Positions 1 to 9,382 are shown, numbered from the stretch's first letter. The stretch is DNA of 64,000 bases from Marinimicrobium hydrolyticum (GCF_030848505.1 NZ_JAVDDU010000004.1:359915-423914), one strand, 5' to 3'. Translations and numbers: made by a program. Notes: generated from the letters alone by a model not told the origin.

Positions 1-129
1 CGGCGCGGCGTACATGGTCTCGAACATGTCGTCCACCAGCTGACGAATGCGAGCGTCGACTTCAGCGACCGGTTTAGCCACGGTGCGCAGACGGGGGTCC
101 GGGAATTCGAGTATCTCTAATTTCGCCAT
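1..129 (-). CDS. def: Peptide deformylase, N-terminal part (runs off window)
   Basis: The 43 visible codons read [20 protein letters not shown] and onward, the usual start of bacterial peptide deformylase, which removes the formyl group from the initiator methionine of nascent proteins. The catalytic metal motifs lie beyond the window edge, so activity cannot be judged. The gene is divergent from the lysM gene across a gap of about 400 bases. def next to lysM, dprA and tsaC is the arrangement known from Pseudomonas and relatives, which supports the call. Confidence 0.9.
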   Translation of the reverse strand, partial: MAKLEILEFPDPRLRTVAKPVAEVDARIRQLVDDMFETMYAAP

Positions 130-525
130 AATCTTTGTGACAAACTTCTAGTAAAAGGCTAATAACCGCTGCTAACATTATGATCAGACAGCATTTACTT
201 GCCATGTGGGTCAATAACGTAGAGCATGGGAGCTGGAGCAAGTTCCTCCTCTCCGGGGCGCCAGTCTACTGCATGCCGCGCACCAGTTAAACGGACCCCT
301 TGCCCGAAGAACTATGACTGACAGAGCGCCCCTTCTGGCGCCAGCAAACCCGAACGTCTCCCACCGGGAGGAGGCTTGGCGTAATCACACCGTGGCCTGC
401 GTCACAGGTTGGGAATTCCGCCAGCGAAAAAGCGGTCCGATGTTGCTTAACGGGCCACTTTCAGGCGCTTTGGACTATTATAATGCTTATAGGTCCAAGG
501 GCCGAATAAAACAGGATCGGTTTCT
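130..525. other. Divergent intergenic region between def and lysM
   Basis: About 400 bases separate the two divergent starts and must hold both promoters. A TATAAT box lies at 479-484, some 45 bases before the lysM-family start; no good -35 box is visible at the right spacing. A 71-codon open frame at 314-529 has no recognisable product and overlaps the lysM start, so it is not called as a gene. Confidence 0.4.
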
Positions 526-1560
526 ATGAAAAAAATAATGATCGCTCTGGCAGCATTGTCGCTGCTGAGTATGGTGAGCTGGGCCAACGAAGACGCTTTT
601 CGCTCGGATCACCCGGATGAGTACACAGTGGTAAAAGGCGACACCCTGTGGGACATCTCCAACCGCTTTCTCAATACTCCCTGGCTGTGGCCAGAGATCT
701 GGCACGTCAACCCCAAGATTGAAAACCCGCACCTGATCTATCCCGGTGATGTGATTCAACTGGTGTACATTGATGGGCAACCCCGCCTGACCGTTGAACG
801 TACCCTCAGAATGGCCCCTGGCGAGACCCGGCTGAGCCCCAGCGTGCGCGTGGTCCCCCGGGAAGATGCTATCACCGCCATTCCCCTGGACCGCATTAAC
901 AGTTTTCTGTCCCGCAGCCGCATTGTGACCGAAGCCGAACTGGAAGCCGCACCTTATATGCTAGCTGGACCGGAGCAACGCCTAATTGTGGGCGCCGGTG
1001 ACCGGGCCTACGCCCGTGGTGAGTTTGATGATCACATTAACACTTATGGGGCCTACCGTCGGGAGCGGGCGTATGTCGACCCGGTAACCCGCGAGTACCT
1101 GGGCACTCACGCCAAGAATCTGGGCACCGTGAATCTGGTTTCCACCGAGGGTGATGTCGGCACTGTACGTGTGATTCGCTCCAATGAAGAGCTGCGCCCC
1201 ACGGACCGTTTGCTGCCCAACGAGCAACTGGCCATGGATTCCACCTTCTACCCCAGCGCTCCTGACGTGGAAATTGAAGGCGTTATTATGGAAGTGGAAG
1301 GTGGTATCTCCAATGTGGGTAAACTTAATGTGGTCATCATAAACCGCGGTGACCGAGAAGGTTTGCTGGCGGGCAACGTACTGGCCGTTTACAAAGTCGG
1401 TGAAACCGTGCGCGATCGTGTACAAAATCGCCCCGTTAAACTCCCCGACGAGCGTGCCGGACTGGTCATGGTATTCCGCACCTTCGAGAAAATGAGCCTT
1501 GCCATTGTGCTCGAGGCGGAGCGACCCCTGGCGGTGAACGACCGGCTGCGCAACCCCTAA
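526..1560 (+). CDS. Exported LysM-domain protein
   Basis: A 344-residue protein with a signal peptide (about residues 1-20, cleavage after SWA) and one LysM domain at about residues 32-80 (VVKGDTLWDIS, then NPHLIYPGDVIQL). LysM domains bind the glycan of peptidoglycan, so the protein probably acts in the periplasm at the cell wall. The remaining 260 residues match no catalytic family I recognise. A LysM protein in this position, between def and dprA, is conserved in Pseudomonas-like genomes. It probably heads an operon with dprA and tsaC; only 61 bases separate it from dprA. Confidence 0.88.
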   Translation: MKKIMIALAALSLLSMVSWANEDAFRSDHPDEYTVVKGDTLWDISNRFLNTPWLWPEIWHVNPKIENPHLIYPGDVIQLVYIDGQPRLTVERTLRMAPGETRLSPSVRVVPREDAITAIPLDRINSFLSRSRIVTEAELEAAPYMLAGPEQRLIVGAGDRAYARGEFDDHINTYGAYRRERAYVDPVTREYLGTHAKNLGTVNLVSTEGDVGTVRVIRSNEELRPTDRLLPNEQLAMDSTFYPSAPDVEIEGVIMEVEGGISNVGKLNVVIINRGDREGLLAGNVLAVYKVGETVRDRVQNRPVKLPDERAGLVMVFRTFEKMSLAIVLEAERPLAVNDRLRNP

Positions 1561-1621
1561 GAGCTAACAACCAAAACCCCACCGGGCCGTCGCCGACGGC
1601 CCCCGTGTTCAAGGATGAACT

Positions 1622-2773
1622 ATGGACAACACACTCCAAGCAATACTGTTACTGCAACGGCTACCGGGCATGGGCGGCCCGGTGGGCTATTGGCGTCTGG
1701 TCGAACTCTTTGGCAGCCCATTGGCCGTTATGGACGAGTCTTTAACGGTACTGGGGAAAGTGCTCAAAGCCCCGGCGCTGGAAGCGCTTGGCGACTACCG
1801 ACGCGACCCGCTCGACAGCGACATGGGCCGCTTACTGGCCTCGGACATGGCGTGGTTGGCTCAGCACCCGGACGTGCATCTGCTGCCGCTAGGGAGCCCC
1901 GATTACCCACCCCTGTTGCGGGAAATTCCCCGCCCGCCACCACTGCTTTATGTGCGCGGCGATCCGTCCATCTTAAGTTTGCCCCAGCTGGCTGTAGTGG
2001 GTAGCCGTAACCCCACACCGGGTGGGCGCGACAATGCCCGCCAGTTCGCACGCTTTCTGGCGGGCAACGGCTTTGCCATTACCAGCGGTTTGGCGCTCGG
2101 GGTAGACGGCGCCGCCCACGTTGGCGCTTTGGAAGCCGAAGGGCGCACCATTGCGATTATGGGCACGGGCATTGACCGGCTCTATCCTTCGCGCCACAAA
2201 ACTCTGGCAGAACAGATAGTGGCCGGTGGTGGGGCTCTGGTGACGGAATTTCCGCTGGGTGCAAAATCTCAAAGGAGTCACTTCCCCCAGCGCAACCGGG
2301 TGATTAGCGGTCTGAGTGCGGGCACTTTAGTGGTGGAAGCGGCGATTAAAAGCGGTTCTCTGATTACCGCCCGTTACGCCTTGCAGCATGGTAGAGAGGT
2401 CTTTGCCATTCCGGGCTCCATTCACAACCCCTTGGCTCGCGGTTGCCACAGCCTGATTCGCCAGGGTGCCACCCTTGTGGAAACCGCCCAGGATATTGTT
2501 GAGGAGCTGGGCGGCATGCTGGGCTACCAGCACACGTTGCTGCCGCCAGAGAATGAACCCGCTTTTGATTTAAGCGTCTTTAGTGCCGACGAGCGGGCCG
2601 TGTTGGAGGCTCTGGGGCACGACCCTCAAACCTTGGATAGCTTGCTTGACCGGGGCAACATGGAGGTGGGCAGCCTCGCGGCCAGCCTGATAAGCTTGGA
2701 GCTGAAGGGCGCTGTCACTGAAACGCCGAACGGCTATGTGCGCACCCTTGAGTTGACCCCAAGCGTGAGTTAA
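1622..2773 (+). CDS. dprA: DNA processing protein DprA (Smf)
   Basis: A 383-residue protein of the length usual for DprA, which loads RecA onto incoming single-stranded DNA during natural transformation. The Rossmann-like core carries VVGSRNPTPGGRDNARQF, the GLALGVDGAAH segment, MGTGIDRLYP and the FPQRNRVISGLS stretch typical of the family. A winged-helix-like region at about residues 318-375 resembles the DprA C-terminal domain. AAGGA lies just before the ATG. The gene sits between lysM and tsaC on the same strand. No other competence gene is in the window, so competence itself is not shown. Confidence 0.95.
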   Translation: MDNTLQAILLLQRLPGMGGPVGYWRLVELFGSPLAVMDESLTVLGKVLKAPALEALGDYRRDPLDSDMGRLLASDMAWLAQHPDVHLLPLGSPDYPPLLREIPRPPPLLYVRGDPSILSLPQLAVVGSRNPTPGGRDNARQFARFLAGNGFAITSGLALGVDGAAHVGALEAEGRTIAIMGTGIDRLYPSRHKTLAEQIVAGGGALVTEFPLGAKSQRSHFPQRNRVISGLSAGTLVVEAAIKSGSLITARYALQHGREVFAIPGSIHNPLARGCHSLIRQGATLVETAQDIVEELGGMLGYQHTLLPPENEPAFDLSVFSADERAVLEALGHDPQTLDSLLDRGNMEVGSLAASLISLELKGAVTETPNGYVRTLELTPSVS

Positions 2774-2813
2774 ATTTGCGCGCAAACCAAGCAGGCGAAC
2801 CCGAGACACACTC

Positions 2814-3383
2814 ATGGTTAATTGGGCTTACAATCCCCGCGTCACTCGCGCCGCTCGCCTAATGCAGGGCGGGGGCGTAGTGGCTTACCCCACGGAAGCC
2901 GTTTGGGGTTTGGGGTGTGATCCGAGCAATCCGGAGGCGGTATTCCGGCTGTTGGCACTCAAAGACCGCTCGCCTCAAAAAGGGCTGATACTCTTGGCGG
3001 CGAACATTGATCAGCTGGAACCTTTGCTGTCCGGTTTGGATGATTTGCAGCGCCAGCGCCTGCGTCGCACTTGGCCGGGGCCGACCACCTGGTTGGTGCC
3101 ACACCACGGTAAGGTGCCCAGCTGGATTTCCGGGCGTTTTGATTCAGTGGCTGTGCGGGTCACCGATCATCCCATCGCGGCCGGTCTGAGCCAGGCGTTT
3201 GGCGGCCCCATTGTTTCCACCTCCGCCAATCCCCAGGGTCGGGAGCCGGCGGGCAATCCGTTGCGACTTCGGCAATACTTTCCCGGCGAGCTGGATGACA
3301 TAGTGCCTGGACCCTTGGGTGGGCGCTGTCAGCCATCGGAAATTCGCGACTTGCTGACCGGCGAAGTACTGAGGGCGGGCTAA
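2814..3383 (+). CDS. tsaC: Threonylcarbamoyl-AMP synthase (TsaC/YrdC)
   Basis: A 189-residue single-domain YrdC/Sua5 protein. It makes threonylcarbamoyl-AMP from threonine, bicarbonate and ATP, the first step of the t6A37 modification of tRNAs that read ANN codons. Visible family motifs are GGVVAYPTEAVWGLGCDPSN near the N terminus, KDRSPQKGLILLA, the WPGPTTWLVP segment and STSANPQG. It lacks the C-terminal domain of Sua5, hence TsaC. It starts 40 bases after dprA. In Pseudomonas-like genomes hemF and aroE follow at once; here they lie about 31 kb away. Confidence 0.94.
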   Translation: MVNWAYNPRVTRAARLMQGGGVVAYPTEAVWGLGCDPSNPEAVFRLLALKDRSPQKGLILLAANIDQLEPLLSGLDDLQRQRLRRTWPGPTTWLVPHHGKVPSWISGRFDSVAVRVTDHPIAAGLSQAFGGPIVSTSANPQGREPAGNPLRLRQYFPGELDDIVPGPLGGRCQPSEIRDLLTGEVLRAG

Positions 3384-3402
3384 AACGTTCTGCCGTGATG
3401 GG

Positions 3403-4227
3403 TCAGGTCAGCGAGAGAGCGAGCTCCATTCTCTGTTCGGCACTCTTCTGTAACCCGTCTTTATCCAGTTGACGGGTGCACTTTTCCAGGGCGGGAATAC
3501 GCATTTTGGCGTAACGGGCATAACGTCCGGTGTCCGTGCCGTAGTGCAGAAGGTTAGCCGCGATCACAATATCCACATAGTCCGCCTTGGGCGAACCGCT
3601 CTCCCGTAAAATCTTTTCGTGTTCCCGAGCCATCTGCACCAGTGGCTCCGCCATTTGCCAGCGCCGCAGCATCATGGCACCGACTGCTGGGTGCAGGAGT
3701 TGCTCCAGCGTATTGCGCTCCGCGAGCGTAAGCTCTGGTCGCTTTCCCAAAAACTCCCGCAGCGGCAATTTCCCAATGTTGTGCAGCAATCCGCCCAGAG
3801 AAGCTAACTCTGGATCCAAGTGGGTTTGATGGCTGGCCAAGGTGTGGCAGAGCGCACTGATGCGCAACCCAACATCAACAAAATCACGCATGTGAGGAGA
3901 GTCGCCGCGTCGCTGCATGGTTTGCAAAATGGCGAGTTGGGTTACCAGAGAGCGCACCAGATTCAAACCGAGATTGGCGATCGCTTGGCGCAAAGACGTA
4001 ACCGGGTTGCCCCTTAATAGTGAAGCACTGTTCGCCACCTTGACCAAACGCGCAGCGATCACGGCGTCCTTGGCCACTTCCTGTTCCAGTTGCGCAATAT
4101 TGCAGTCGGGGTCGGAAGTCAGTAGGCGCACGCGCAAAGCCACCTCGGGCAGTGAGGGAAGGAGTGTATTGTGCGCGGCTAGATCTCGTTGCAAGATCCG
4201 CAGCAATTCCTGTGCTTGCTCTTTCAT
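3403..4227 (-). CDS. HDOD-domain signalling protein
   Basis: A 274-residue protein made almost entirely of one HDOD domain, a catalytically altered relative of HD phosphohydrolases. Near the N terminus is LPSLPEVALRVRLL, followed by the long helical VAKDAVIAARLVKVANSASL segment typical of the family. GLLHNIGKLPLREFL stands where HD enzymes have their metal-binding HD pair. HDOD proteins are usually non-enzymatic partners in signalling, often in c-di-GMP or motility circuits. It converges with tsaC and is divergent from the EAL sensor gene at 4398. A GGAG box precedes the ATG. Confidence 0.85.
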   Translation of the reverse strand: MKEQAQELLRILQRDLAAHNTLLPSLPEVALRVRLLTSDPDCNIAQLEQEVAKDAVIAARLVKVANSASLLRGNPVTSLRQAIANLGLNLVRSLVTQLAILQTMQRRGDSPHMRDFVDVGLRISALCHTLASHQTHLDPELASLGGLLHNIGKLPLREFLGKRPELTLAERNTLEQLLHPAVGAMMLRRWQMAEPLVQMAREHEKILRESGSPKADYVDIVIAANLLHYGTDTGRYARYAKMRIPALEKCTRQLDKDGLQKSAEQRMELALSLT

Positions 4228-4397
4228 GAGCGTCTCCGGGGAGGACCGGGGCCTATTGTAAGGCCGCGATCAGGAAGCGCAAAGGTTATTGGTCGCCGTT
4301 CTCAACCTGCTACACTGTTGGAACTCACCACCAAACAGCAGTTGAGGGTCGCCTAAGGCACAGTATTGGCTTCTCACCTTCGACAAGGAATCGCACG

Positions 4398-6602
4398 TTG
4401 ATACGCTTCAGGATCCCCCGAAGCCACCTCGGTGGCTTGGCCATAGTCTCTTTGCTGCTAAGCAGCGCCCTCGCTGCACAAACGGCGGGCTTTCCCGATC
4501 GCCTGGTGTTTGGGGGCGACCGAAATTACCCTCCCTTCGAACGCCTGAAAGATGAAGAGCCCAGCGGCTTCAATGTTGACCTTGCACAAGCATTGGGGGC
4601 TCAAAGTGGAACGGTTATCGAACACCGGCTGGCGGATTGGCCAACGATCGTACGCGCATTGGAAGCGGGTGAAGTGGATGTGGTGCCCATGCTGGTTTCG
4701 CCACAACGCGAAGAGCAGTTCCTCTTCACTACACCTTTTCACTACATCGAACATGCAATTTACGCACGAGCGGATGTTCCGCCCGTGTACGCGGTGGAGG
4801 ACCTGGTTGGGGCGAAGGTGGCCGTGGAGAGCCGTTCCTTTGCGCAACGGCAGTTGGAGGTGGAAGACATTCGAACCATTCCTGTACTTGCCGTCACGAC
4901 TCCGGATGCCTTGAATTCCCTGGTACGGGGCGATGCGGATTACGCAATCCTGGCCGCGCCAATTGCCGATCGACTAATACAGACCGGGCGCTTACCCGTG
5001 TCCAGATTAGGCCCACCGTTTTGGCCGCGTGGCTATGCATTTGCCGTACGAGAAGATCGCCCAGAGCTGCATGCGTGGCTTCAGCAAGAGTTGGAGCTGA
5101 CCATCGCCACGGGCGCCTACCAGGGTGTATACAATCGTTGGCGCACTCAGATTCACCCTATGGCGACCAACGAAAAAATCGCACGGATCATGCTCGCCTT
5201 ATTATTGTTCTTCCTAGGTGTGGCGATCATTTTTGTTGTCTGGTCCTGGAGTCTGCGGCGACAAGTGGCCGCACGCACTCGGGATTTGAAGCGCGCTCTA
5301 GAGCAAACCCAGGACGCCGAATCCCAGGCTCGTTACCTGGCTGACTACGACCTCAATACCGAACTTGCGAAACCCCTATGCTTTGCCCGGTTAGTTGATG
5401 AAGTTCTTTGCTCCCCTGATCAGGCGAGCAACGGGCGTGAATTGGCCATTATGCAACTGGCGGAATTGGATGAAGTGGTGGGCGCTTTCGGGCGTGTGTA
5501 TTCGCAGGAGCTGATCCGCAACTTTGCCCAGGCCTTGCGCCAAGTTGTCACGGGTCCTTGTGGCTACTTTGGCCGGGGTGTTTTCGCCACCCTGGCGGAC
5601 AGCGGCGTGGTGGAAGAACTACCAGAGCGCTTGGCAACAGAGGGCCATGACGAAGCGCAATATTTTCATTTCGTCACCGGTTCGGCACGGTATCCCGAGG
5701 ATGGTCGCTCCAGTGATCGGTTGATCAAGTGTGCGGAAACCGCGTTGGCCTATAGCCTTTCTCACCGAAGTCACTGGACCTGCTATAGCGCTTCATTGGA
5801 GCCCGACCCGCAAGATCTGGAGATCGTCTCCAGATTTAGGGACGAACGCCTGCAAGGGATTTACAGTGTGTTTCAGCCTCAACTTGACCTTAAAACCGGT
5901 GCCGTCGTTGGCGTGGAAGCGTTGGTCCGCTGGAACCATCCGAAGTTTGGTATGCTCCCGCCCGCTCGGTTTATTCCACTGATTGAAAAGGTCGGAATGA
6001 TCTCCCACATCACCGTGCGCATGATCGATGATGCCGTGCGCCTGTCGGCGCAGCAAAGAAAACTGAACCAGCCCCTAATCATCAGTGTGAATATCGCGGT
6101 TCATGATCTACTGGAGACGGATCTTCGGAAAGTCATTAAAGACTCTCTTGACCGTTATGACGGCCGCCCCGAAGACCTTAAATTAGAATTGACCGAAACC
6201 AGCTTCGCGGGCGACTCCCCCTGGGTGCGGTTCTCCTTGCAAGGCTTGACTGAAATGGGCGTGTCTCTGGCCATTGATGACTTTGGTACCGGCTACTCTT
6301 CTCTGGCTTACCTGAGCCAATTTTCCGTACAGGAGCTCAAAATCGATAGCACGTTTGTAACGGATATGACCACCAACAACAAAAATTCCAGCATTGTGCA
6401 ATCGACCATTGCGCTGGCCCAGCACCTGGGATTGATCTGTGTGGCCGAAGGTGCAGAGGATGAAGCCACGCTTGATCTTCTAAGAACCTATGGCTGTGAT
6501 CGCCTCCAAGGCTTTGTTTTCTCCAGGCCGCTGCCTGAGCTAGAGCTGCTGGATTTTCTTAAGCAGCATGACGCCGCGCAGACCCCTGAGGCCTCTAGTT
6601 AG
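4398..6602 (+). CDS. Membrane sensor: solute-binding domain, degenerate GGDEF, EAL phosphodiesterase
   Basis: A 734-residue protein with a signal peptide (1-27), a periplasmic amino-acid-type solute-binding domain (about 33-252, with YPPFERL, SGFNVDLAQALG and TTPFHYIEHA), one transmembrane helix (262-285), a GGDEF-like region with no GGDEF motif (about 310-465), and an EAL domain (about 485-722). The EAL part keeps EALVRW (E507), NIAVHDL, LELTETS, DDFGTGYSSLAYL, KIDSTFV, VAEGAED and LQGFVFSRP, so c-di-GMP hydrolysis is plausible. It may adjust c-di-GMP according to an external amino acid or similar ligand. The start is TTG behind AAGGAA. Its neighbour is an HDOD gene, another signalling family. 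Confidence 0.9.
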   Translation: MIRFRIPRSHLGGLAIVSLLLSSALAAQTAGFPDRLVFGGDRNYPPFERLKDEEPSGFNVDLAQALGAQSGTVIEHRLADWPTIVRALEAGEVDVVPMLVSPQREEQFLFTTPFHYIEHAIYARADVPPVYAVEDLVGAKVAVESRSFAQRQLEVEDIRTIPVLAVTTPDALNSLVRGDADYAILAAPIADRLIQTGRLPVSRLGPPFWPRGYAFAVREDRPELHAWLQQELELTIATGAYQGVYNRWRTQIHPMATNEKIARIMLALLLFFLGVAIIFVVWSWSLRRQVAARTRDLKRALEQTQDAESQARYLADYDLNTELAKPLCFARLVDEVLCSPDQASNGRELAIMQLAELDEVVGAFGRVYSQELIRNFAQALRQVVTGPCGYFGRGVFATLADSGVVEELPERLATEGHDEAQYFHFVTGSARYPEDGRSSDRLIKCAETALAYSLSHRSHWTCYSASLEPDPQDLEIVSRFRDERLQGIYSVFQPQLDLKTGAVVGVEALVRWNHPKFGMLPPARFIPLIEKVGMISHITVRMIDDAVRLSAQQRKLNQPLIISVNIAVHDLLETDLRKVIKDSLDRYDGRPEDLKLELTETSFAGDSPWVRFSLQGLTEMGVSLAIDDFGTGYSSLAYLSQFSVQELKIDSTFVTDMTTNNKNSSIVQSTIALAQHLGLICVAEGAEDEATLDLLRTYGCDRLQGFVFSRPLPELELLDFLKQHDAAQTPEASS

Positions 6603-6670
6603 ATATTGAGCGGCGTCCACTGCTACAATCACGCTCTTCGCTCGGCTGCTATTAAAGGACGCATCGACTG

Positions 6671-7927
6671 TTGCCCAAGCTCCCGCCCGCTGTCATGAAG
6701 GACAGCATTGAAACTACCGTTCGGTACTTGCTGCTCTGGATTCCCCTGGCTGTGCTGGTCGCGTTGCTGGCTGGCGGTGCGGCCGCGCTGTTCTTATGGC
6801 TGCTGGAATGGGCTACCGATACCCGCAATACCAACCGCTGGTTGATTGCGCTATTGCCCCTGGGTGGTTTTGCCGTGGGCTGGCTGTATCACAAGTACGG
6901 TGAGTCGGTGGCCGCGGGCAACGATTTGCTGATTACCGAACTGGCCCGGCCGGGCAAAACCATTCCTTTTCGTATGGCCCCCATGGTGCTGTTCGGCACT
7001 ATCGTCAGTCACTTGTTTGGGGGTTCGGCCGGGCGTGAGGGCACGGCCGTGCAAATGGGTGGGACCCTGGCCGATCAACTGTCCCGCGTGGGAACTTGGA
7101 GCCACGACAACCGCCGCATTCTGTTAAAAATGGGGGTGGCGGCTGGTTTTGGTGGCTTGTTCGGTACTCCTCTGGCGGCGGCCGTGTTCGCGCTGGAGTT
7201 TCTCGCCAACGAGCGGTTCCGCAACCGCGCGCTTCTGCCCAGTCTGGTGGCCGCCATTTTGGCCGATCAGTTTGTGCATTGGCTGGGGCTGAGCCACGTT
7301 CAATACGATGTGCCTTTTGTTCCAGACTTCACGCTTTTGGGATTCGGCTCGGCACTTGTTGCCGGGGTCATTTTTGGCTTGGTGGGCATGGCGTTTGCGG
7401 CCAGCATGCACGGAGTGAAGCATCTGTTTACCCGCTGGATAGCCTATCCGCCTCTGCGACCATTTGTGGGCGGCGTTCTGGTGGCCAGCGCGGTTCTGTT
7501 GACCGGTGCGGATCGGTACATCGGCTTGGGTCTACCGGTGATCGTTGAAGCCTTTCACCAGCCCCTGCCCATTTGGGATTCCATCCTGAAATTTGTCTTT
7601 ACCGTGGTGACTTTGGGCTCCGGCTTTAAAGGCGGCGAAGTCACGCCTTTGTTTTACATTGGCGCAACGCTCGGCAATGCACTGAGCCCGATTTTGGCGT
7701 TGCCCATGCCCGTGCTGGCCGGGTTGGGATTGGTGGCCGTGTTCGCCGGCGCGGCCAAAACGCCCATTGCTTGTACGTTGATGGCCATAGAATTGTTTGG
7801 GGGCGAAATGGCCATGTACGCCTTCGTCGCCTGCATGGTGGCTTGGTGGTCTTCCGGCAGCATCGGGATTTATCCCAGCCAAAACCGCATTAAGGAACAG
7901 CAGAGTCGGAGTGAAACCCAGCTCTAA
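6671..7927 (+). CDS. CLC-family anion channel/antiporter, possibly fluoride-type
   Basis: A 418-residue membrane protein of the CLC family. GSAGREGTAVQMGG carries the gating glutamate, and GGEVTPLFYIGATLGNAL is the second conserved filter segment. Where chloride CLCs have GSGIP, this protein has AAGNDLL, and the gate reads GREGT instead of GREGP. As I recall, both changes are features of the CLC-F clade, which exports fluoride in exchange for protons; this is inference. TTG at 6671 follows AAAGGA by about a dozen bases; an ATG at 6695 lacks a ribosome-binding site. The next gene starts 24 bases downstream and may share the transcript. Confidence 0.85.
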   Translation: MPKLPPAVMKDSIETTVRYLLLWIPLAVLVALLAGGAAALFLWLLEWATDTRNTNRWLIALLPLGGFAVGWLYHKYGESVAAGNDLLITELARPGKTIPFRMAPMVLFGTIVSHLFGGSAGREGTAVQMGGTLADQLSRVGTWSHDNRRILLKMGVAAGFGGLFGTPLAAAVFALEFLANERFRNRALLPSLVAAILADQFVHWLGLSHVQYDVPFVPDFTLLGFGSALVAGVIFGLVGMAFAASMHGVKHLFTRWIAYPPLRPFVGGVLVASAVLLTGADRYIGLGLPVIVEAFHQPLPIWDSILKFVFTVVTLGSGFKGGEVTPLFYIGATLGNALSPILALPMPVLAGLGLVAVFAGAAKTPIACTLMAIELFGGEMAMYAFVACMVAWWSSGSIGIYPSQNRIKEQQSRSETQL

Positions 7928-7951
7928 AGGAGCGCGACTGGAGGTCGAGCC

Positions 7952-8365
7952 ATGAAAAAAAGCGTTGCCGTAACGATCCTTGCAGCCACTCTTTTCGGCT
8001 GCGCCTCCCAACCCCAACCCCAACACGAGTTTGATGCTGGCCATGTCTTGCAGGGTATCCAAGCCAGTGCGACGGTCAGAACCGAAATTTCTGTGTACTA
8101 CATGGAGCGGGGCCAGTTTCCCGCTTCCAATCGCGAGTTAGGGCTTCCCGAGCCCGGCAAGTTTTCCGGTCACCCCTTAACCGCGCTGGAAGTGTCGGAG
8201 GGCGGCGTAATGACCCTCACCTATGGTGAAAGGTCCGGTGTGAAAAACGGGGTAGTGCAGCTCATTCCCGCGTGGAGTCCCCACCAAGGCATCCTCTGGC
8301 AATGCGTCACACCCAGCTATCCTGGTCTTTTAGAGGCCGCCCCGGATTGCGAGTACGCTCCCTAA
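7952..8365 (+). CDS. Pilin-like lipoprotein
   Basis: A 137-residue protein with a lipoprotein signal (lipobox around FGCAS, Cys16). The mature part resembles the C-terminal domain of type IV pilins: a helix with TVRTEISVYYMERGQFP, a beta-rich region, and LWQCVTPSYPG with a second Cys near the end, like the pilin disulphide loop. It lacks the class III prepilin leader, so it is not an assembled pilin but a lipid-anchored protein with that fold. A good TGGAGG box precedes the ATG. The function is unknown. Confidence 0.7.
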   Translation: MKKSVAVTILAATLFGCASQPQPQHEFDAGHVLQGIQASATVRTEISVYYMERGQFPASNRELGLPEPGKFSGHPLTALEVSEGGVMTLTYGERSGVKNGVVQLIPAWSPHQGILWQCVTPSYPGLLEAAPDCEYAP

Positions 8366-8516
8366 AGGGTGTTTTTCGTGTGATGGCTTTGGCACTTTGA
8401 TGATCCTGTGGTGTGGGTTCGGAACCGACTTGGCGCCGGAGACTCTACCAAAAAGCCGGGCAGGCAGAATAATACGCGCGACTGCCTCGGTTTTTTTCCC
8501 TCACCAGGCGATCCCT

Positions 8517-9374
8517 ATGATCAGGTTCTTGCTTCTGTTGGTGCTGCTGGCTGCGCCTTTGGCTTACGCACAAACGTCCCTCTGGGAAGTCTCCAATGGC
8601 CGACATCACGTGATAATCGGCGGCAGTGTGCAGTTTCTCAGTTGGGACGACTATCCATTGCCCACGGCTTTCGATCAAGCCTACGCCATTGCCGATAAAG
8701 TGCACTTTCAAACCGACCTGGGGGCTATCAGCAAACCCGGTTTCGGACTGCGGGCCATGCAAAGTATGACCTACCGCGATGGCCGCACCCTGCGCTCGGT
8801 ACTCTCACCCGAAGTATGGGAAGCCCTGCGTGAGTTCAGTGGCGAACGCAGCCTGCCATCCAACAGTCTGATCATGTTCCGGCCAGCCTTTGCGGTAATG
8901 ACCCTGAGCGTACTGGAAGGGCGGCGCCTGGGGTTGGGCCGTGGCCCGGACGGCTACTTTTACAGCCGCGCGCACCGCACCGGCAAACCCGTTGGCTACC
9001 TGGAAAGCGTGGATCAGCAGTTGTTATTTCTGGGTCGGCTCAACGAACTGGACCCAGATACCTTGGTGACCGCGACCCTAAACGAGCTCAGCACCATGGA
9101 AGATCAATCCGAACAGGTGGTGAACGCCTGGCGCCGAGGCGATATGGCCGCGCTGGATCAACTGACCGGTGCCAAGCTGCGCGCCGAATCCCCAGAGCTG
9201 TACCGCTCGTTGGTGACCGACCGAAATGAGCAATGGGTGGACCAAATCGCCGCCATGCTAAAAACCCCGGACTTGGACTATGTAGTCCTCGACGCCATGC
9301 ACTTGTCCGGCCCTGGCAACCTACTCGAGCTCCTAAAGGCGCAAGGTTTCAGCGTTCGCCCGCTGGTTTTGTAA
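8517..9374 (+). CDS. TraB/GumN family protein
   Basis: A 285-residue exported protein (signal peptide about 1-19, cleaved near AYA). The TraB/GumN family is related to TIKI metalloproteases. Family features are LWEVSNGRHHVIIGGSVQFLSWDDYPLP at the N terminus, DGYFYSRAHRTGKPVGYLES in the middle, and LDAMHLSGPGNLLELLKAQG at the end. The usual GxxH-type metal site reads GGSVQFL here, so the histidine is replaced and activity is uncertain. I chose the internal ATG at 8517, because it gives a clean signal peptide; the frame stays open for 40 codons upstream. Confidence 0.8.
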   Translation: MIRFLLLLVLLAAPLAYAQTSLWEVSNGRHHVIIGGSVQFLSWDDYPLPTAFDQAYAIADKVHFQTDLGAISKPGFGLRAMQSMTYRDGRTLRSVLSPEVWEALREFSGERSLPSNSLIMFRPAFAVMTLSVLEGRRLGLGRGPDGYFYSRAHRTGKPVGYLESVDQQLLFLGRLNELDPDTLVTATLNELSTMEDQSEQVVNAWRRGDMAALDQLTGAKLRAESPELYRSLVTDRNEQWVDQIAAMLKTPDLDYVVLDAMHLSGPGNLLELLKAQGFSVRPLVL

Positions 9375-9382
9375 CGCTCATT

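Noticed and set aside
314..529. A 71-codon open frame before the LysM gene
   Set aside because: No family similarity, overlaps the LysM start, and the region must hold promoters.
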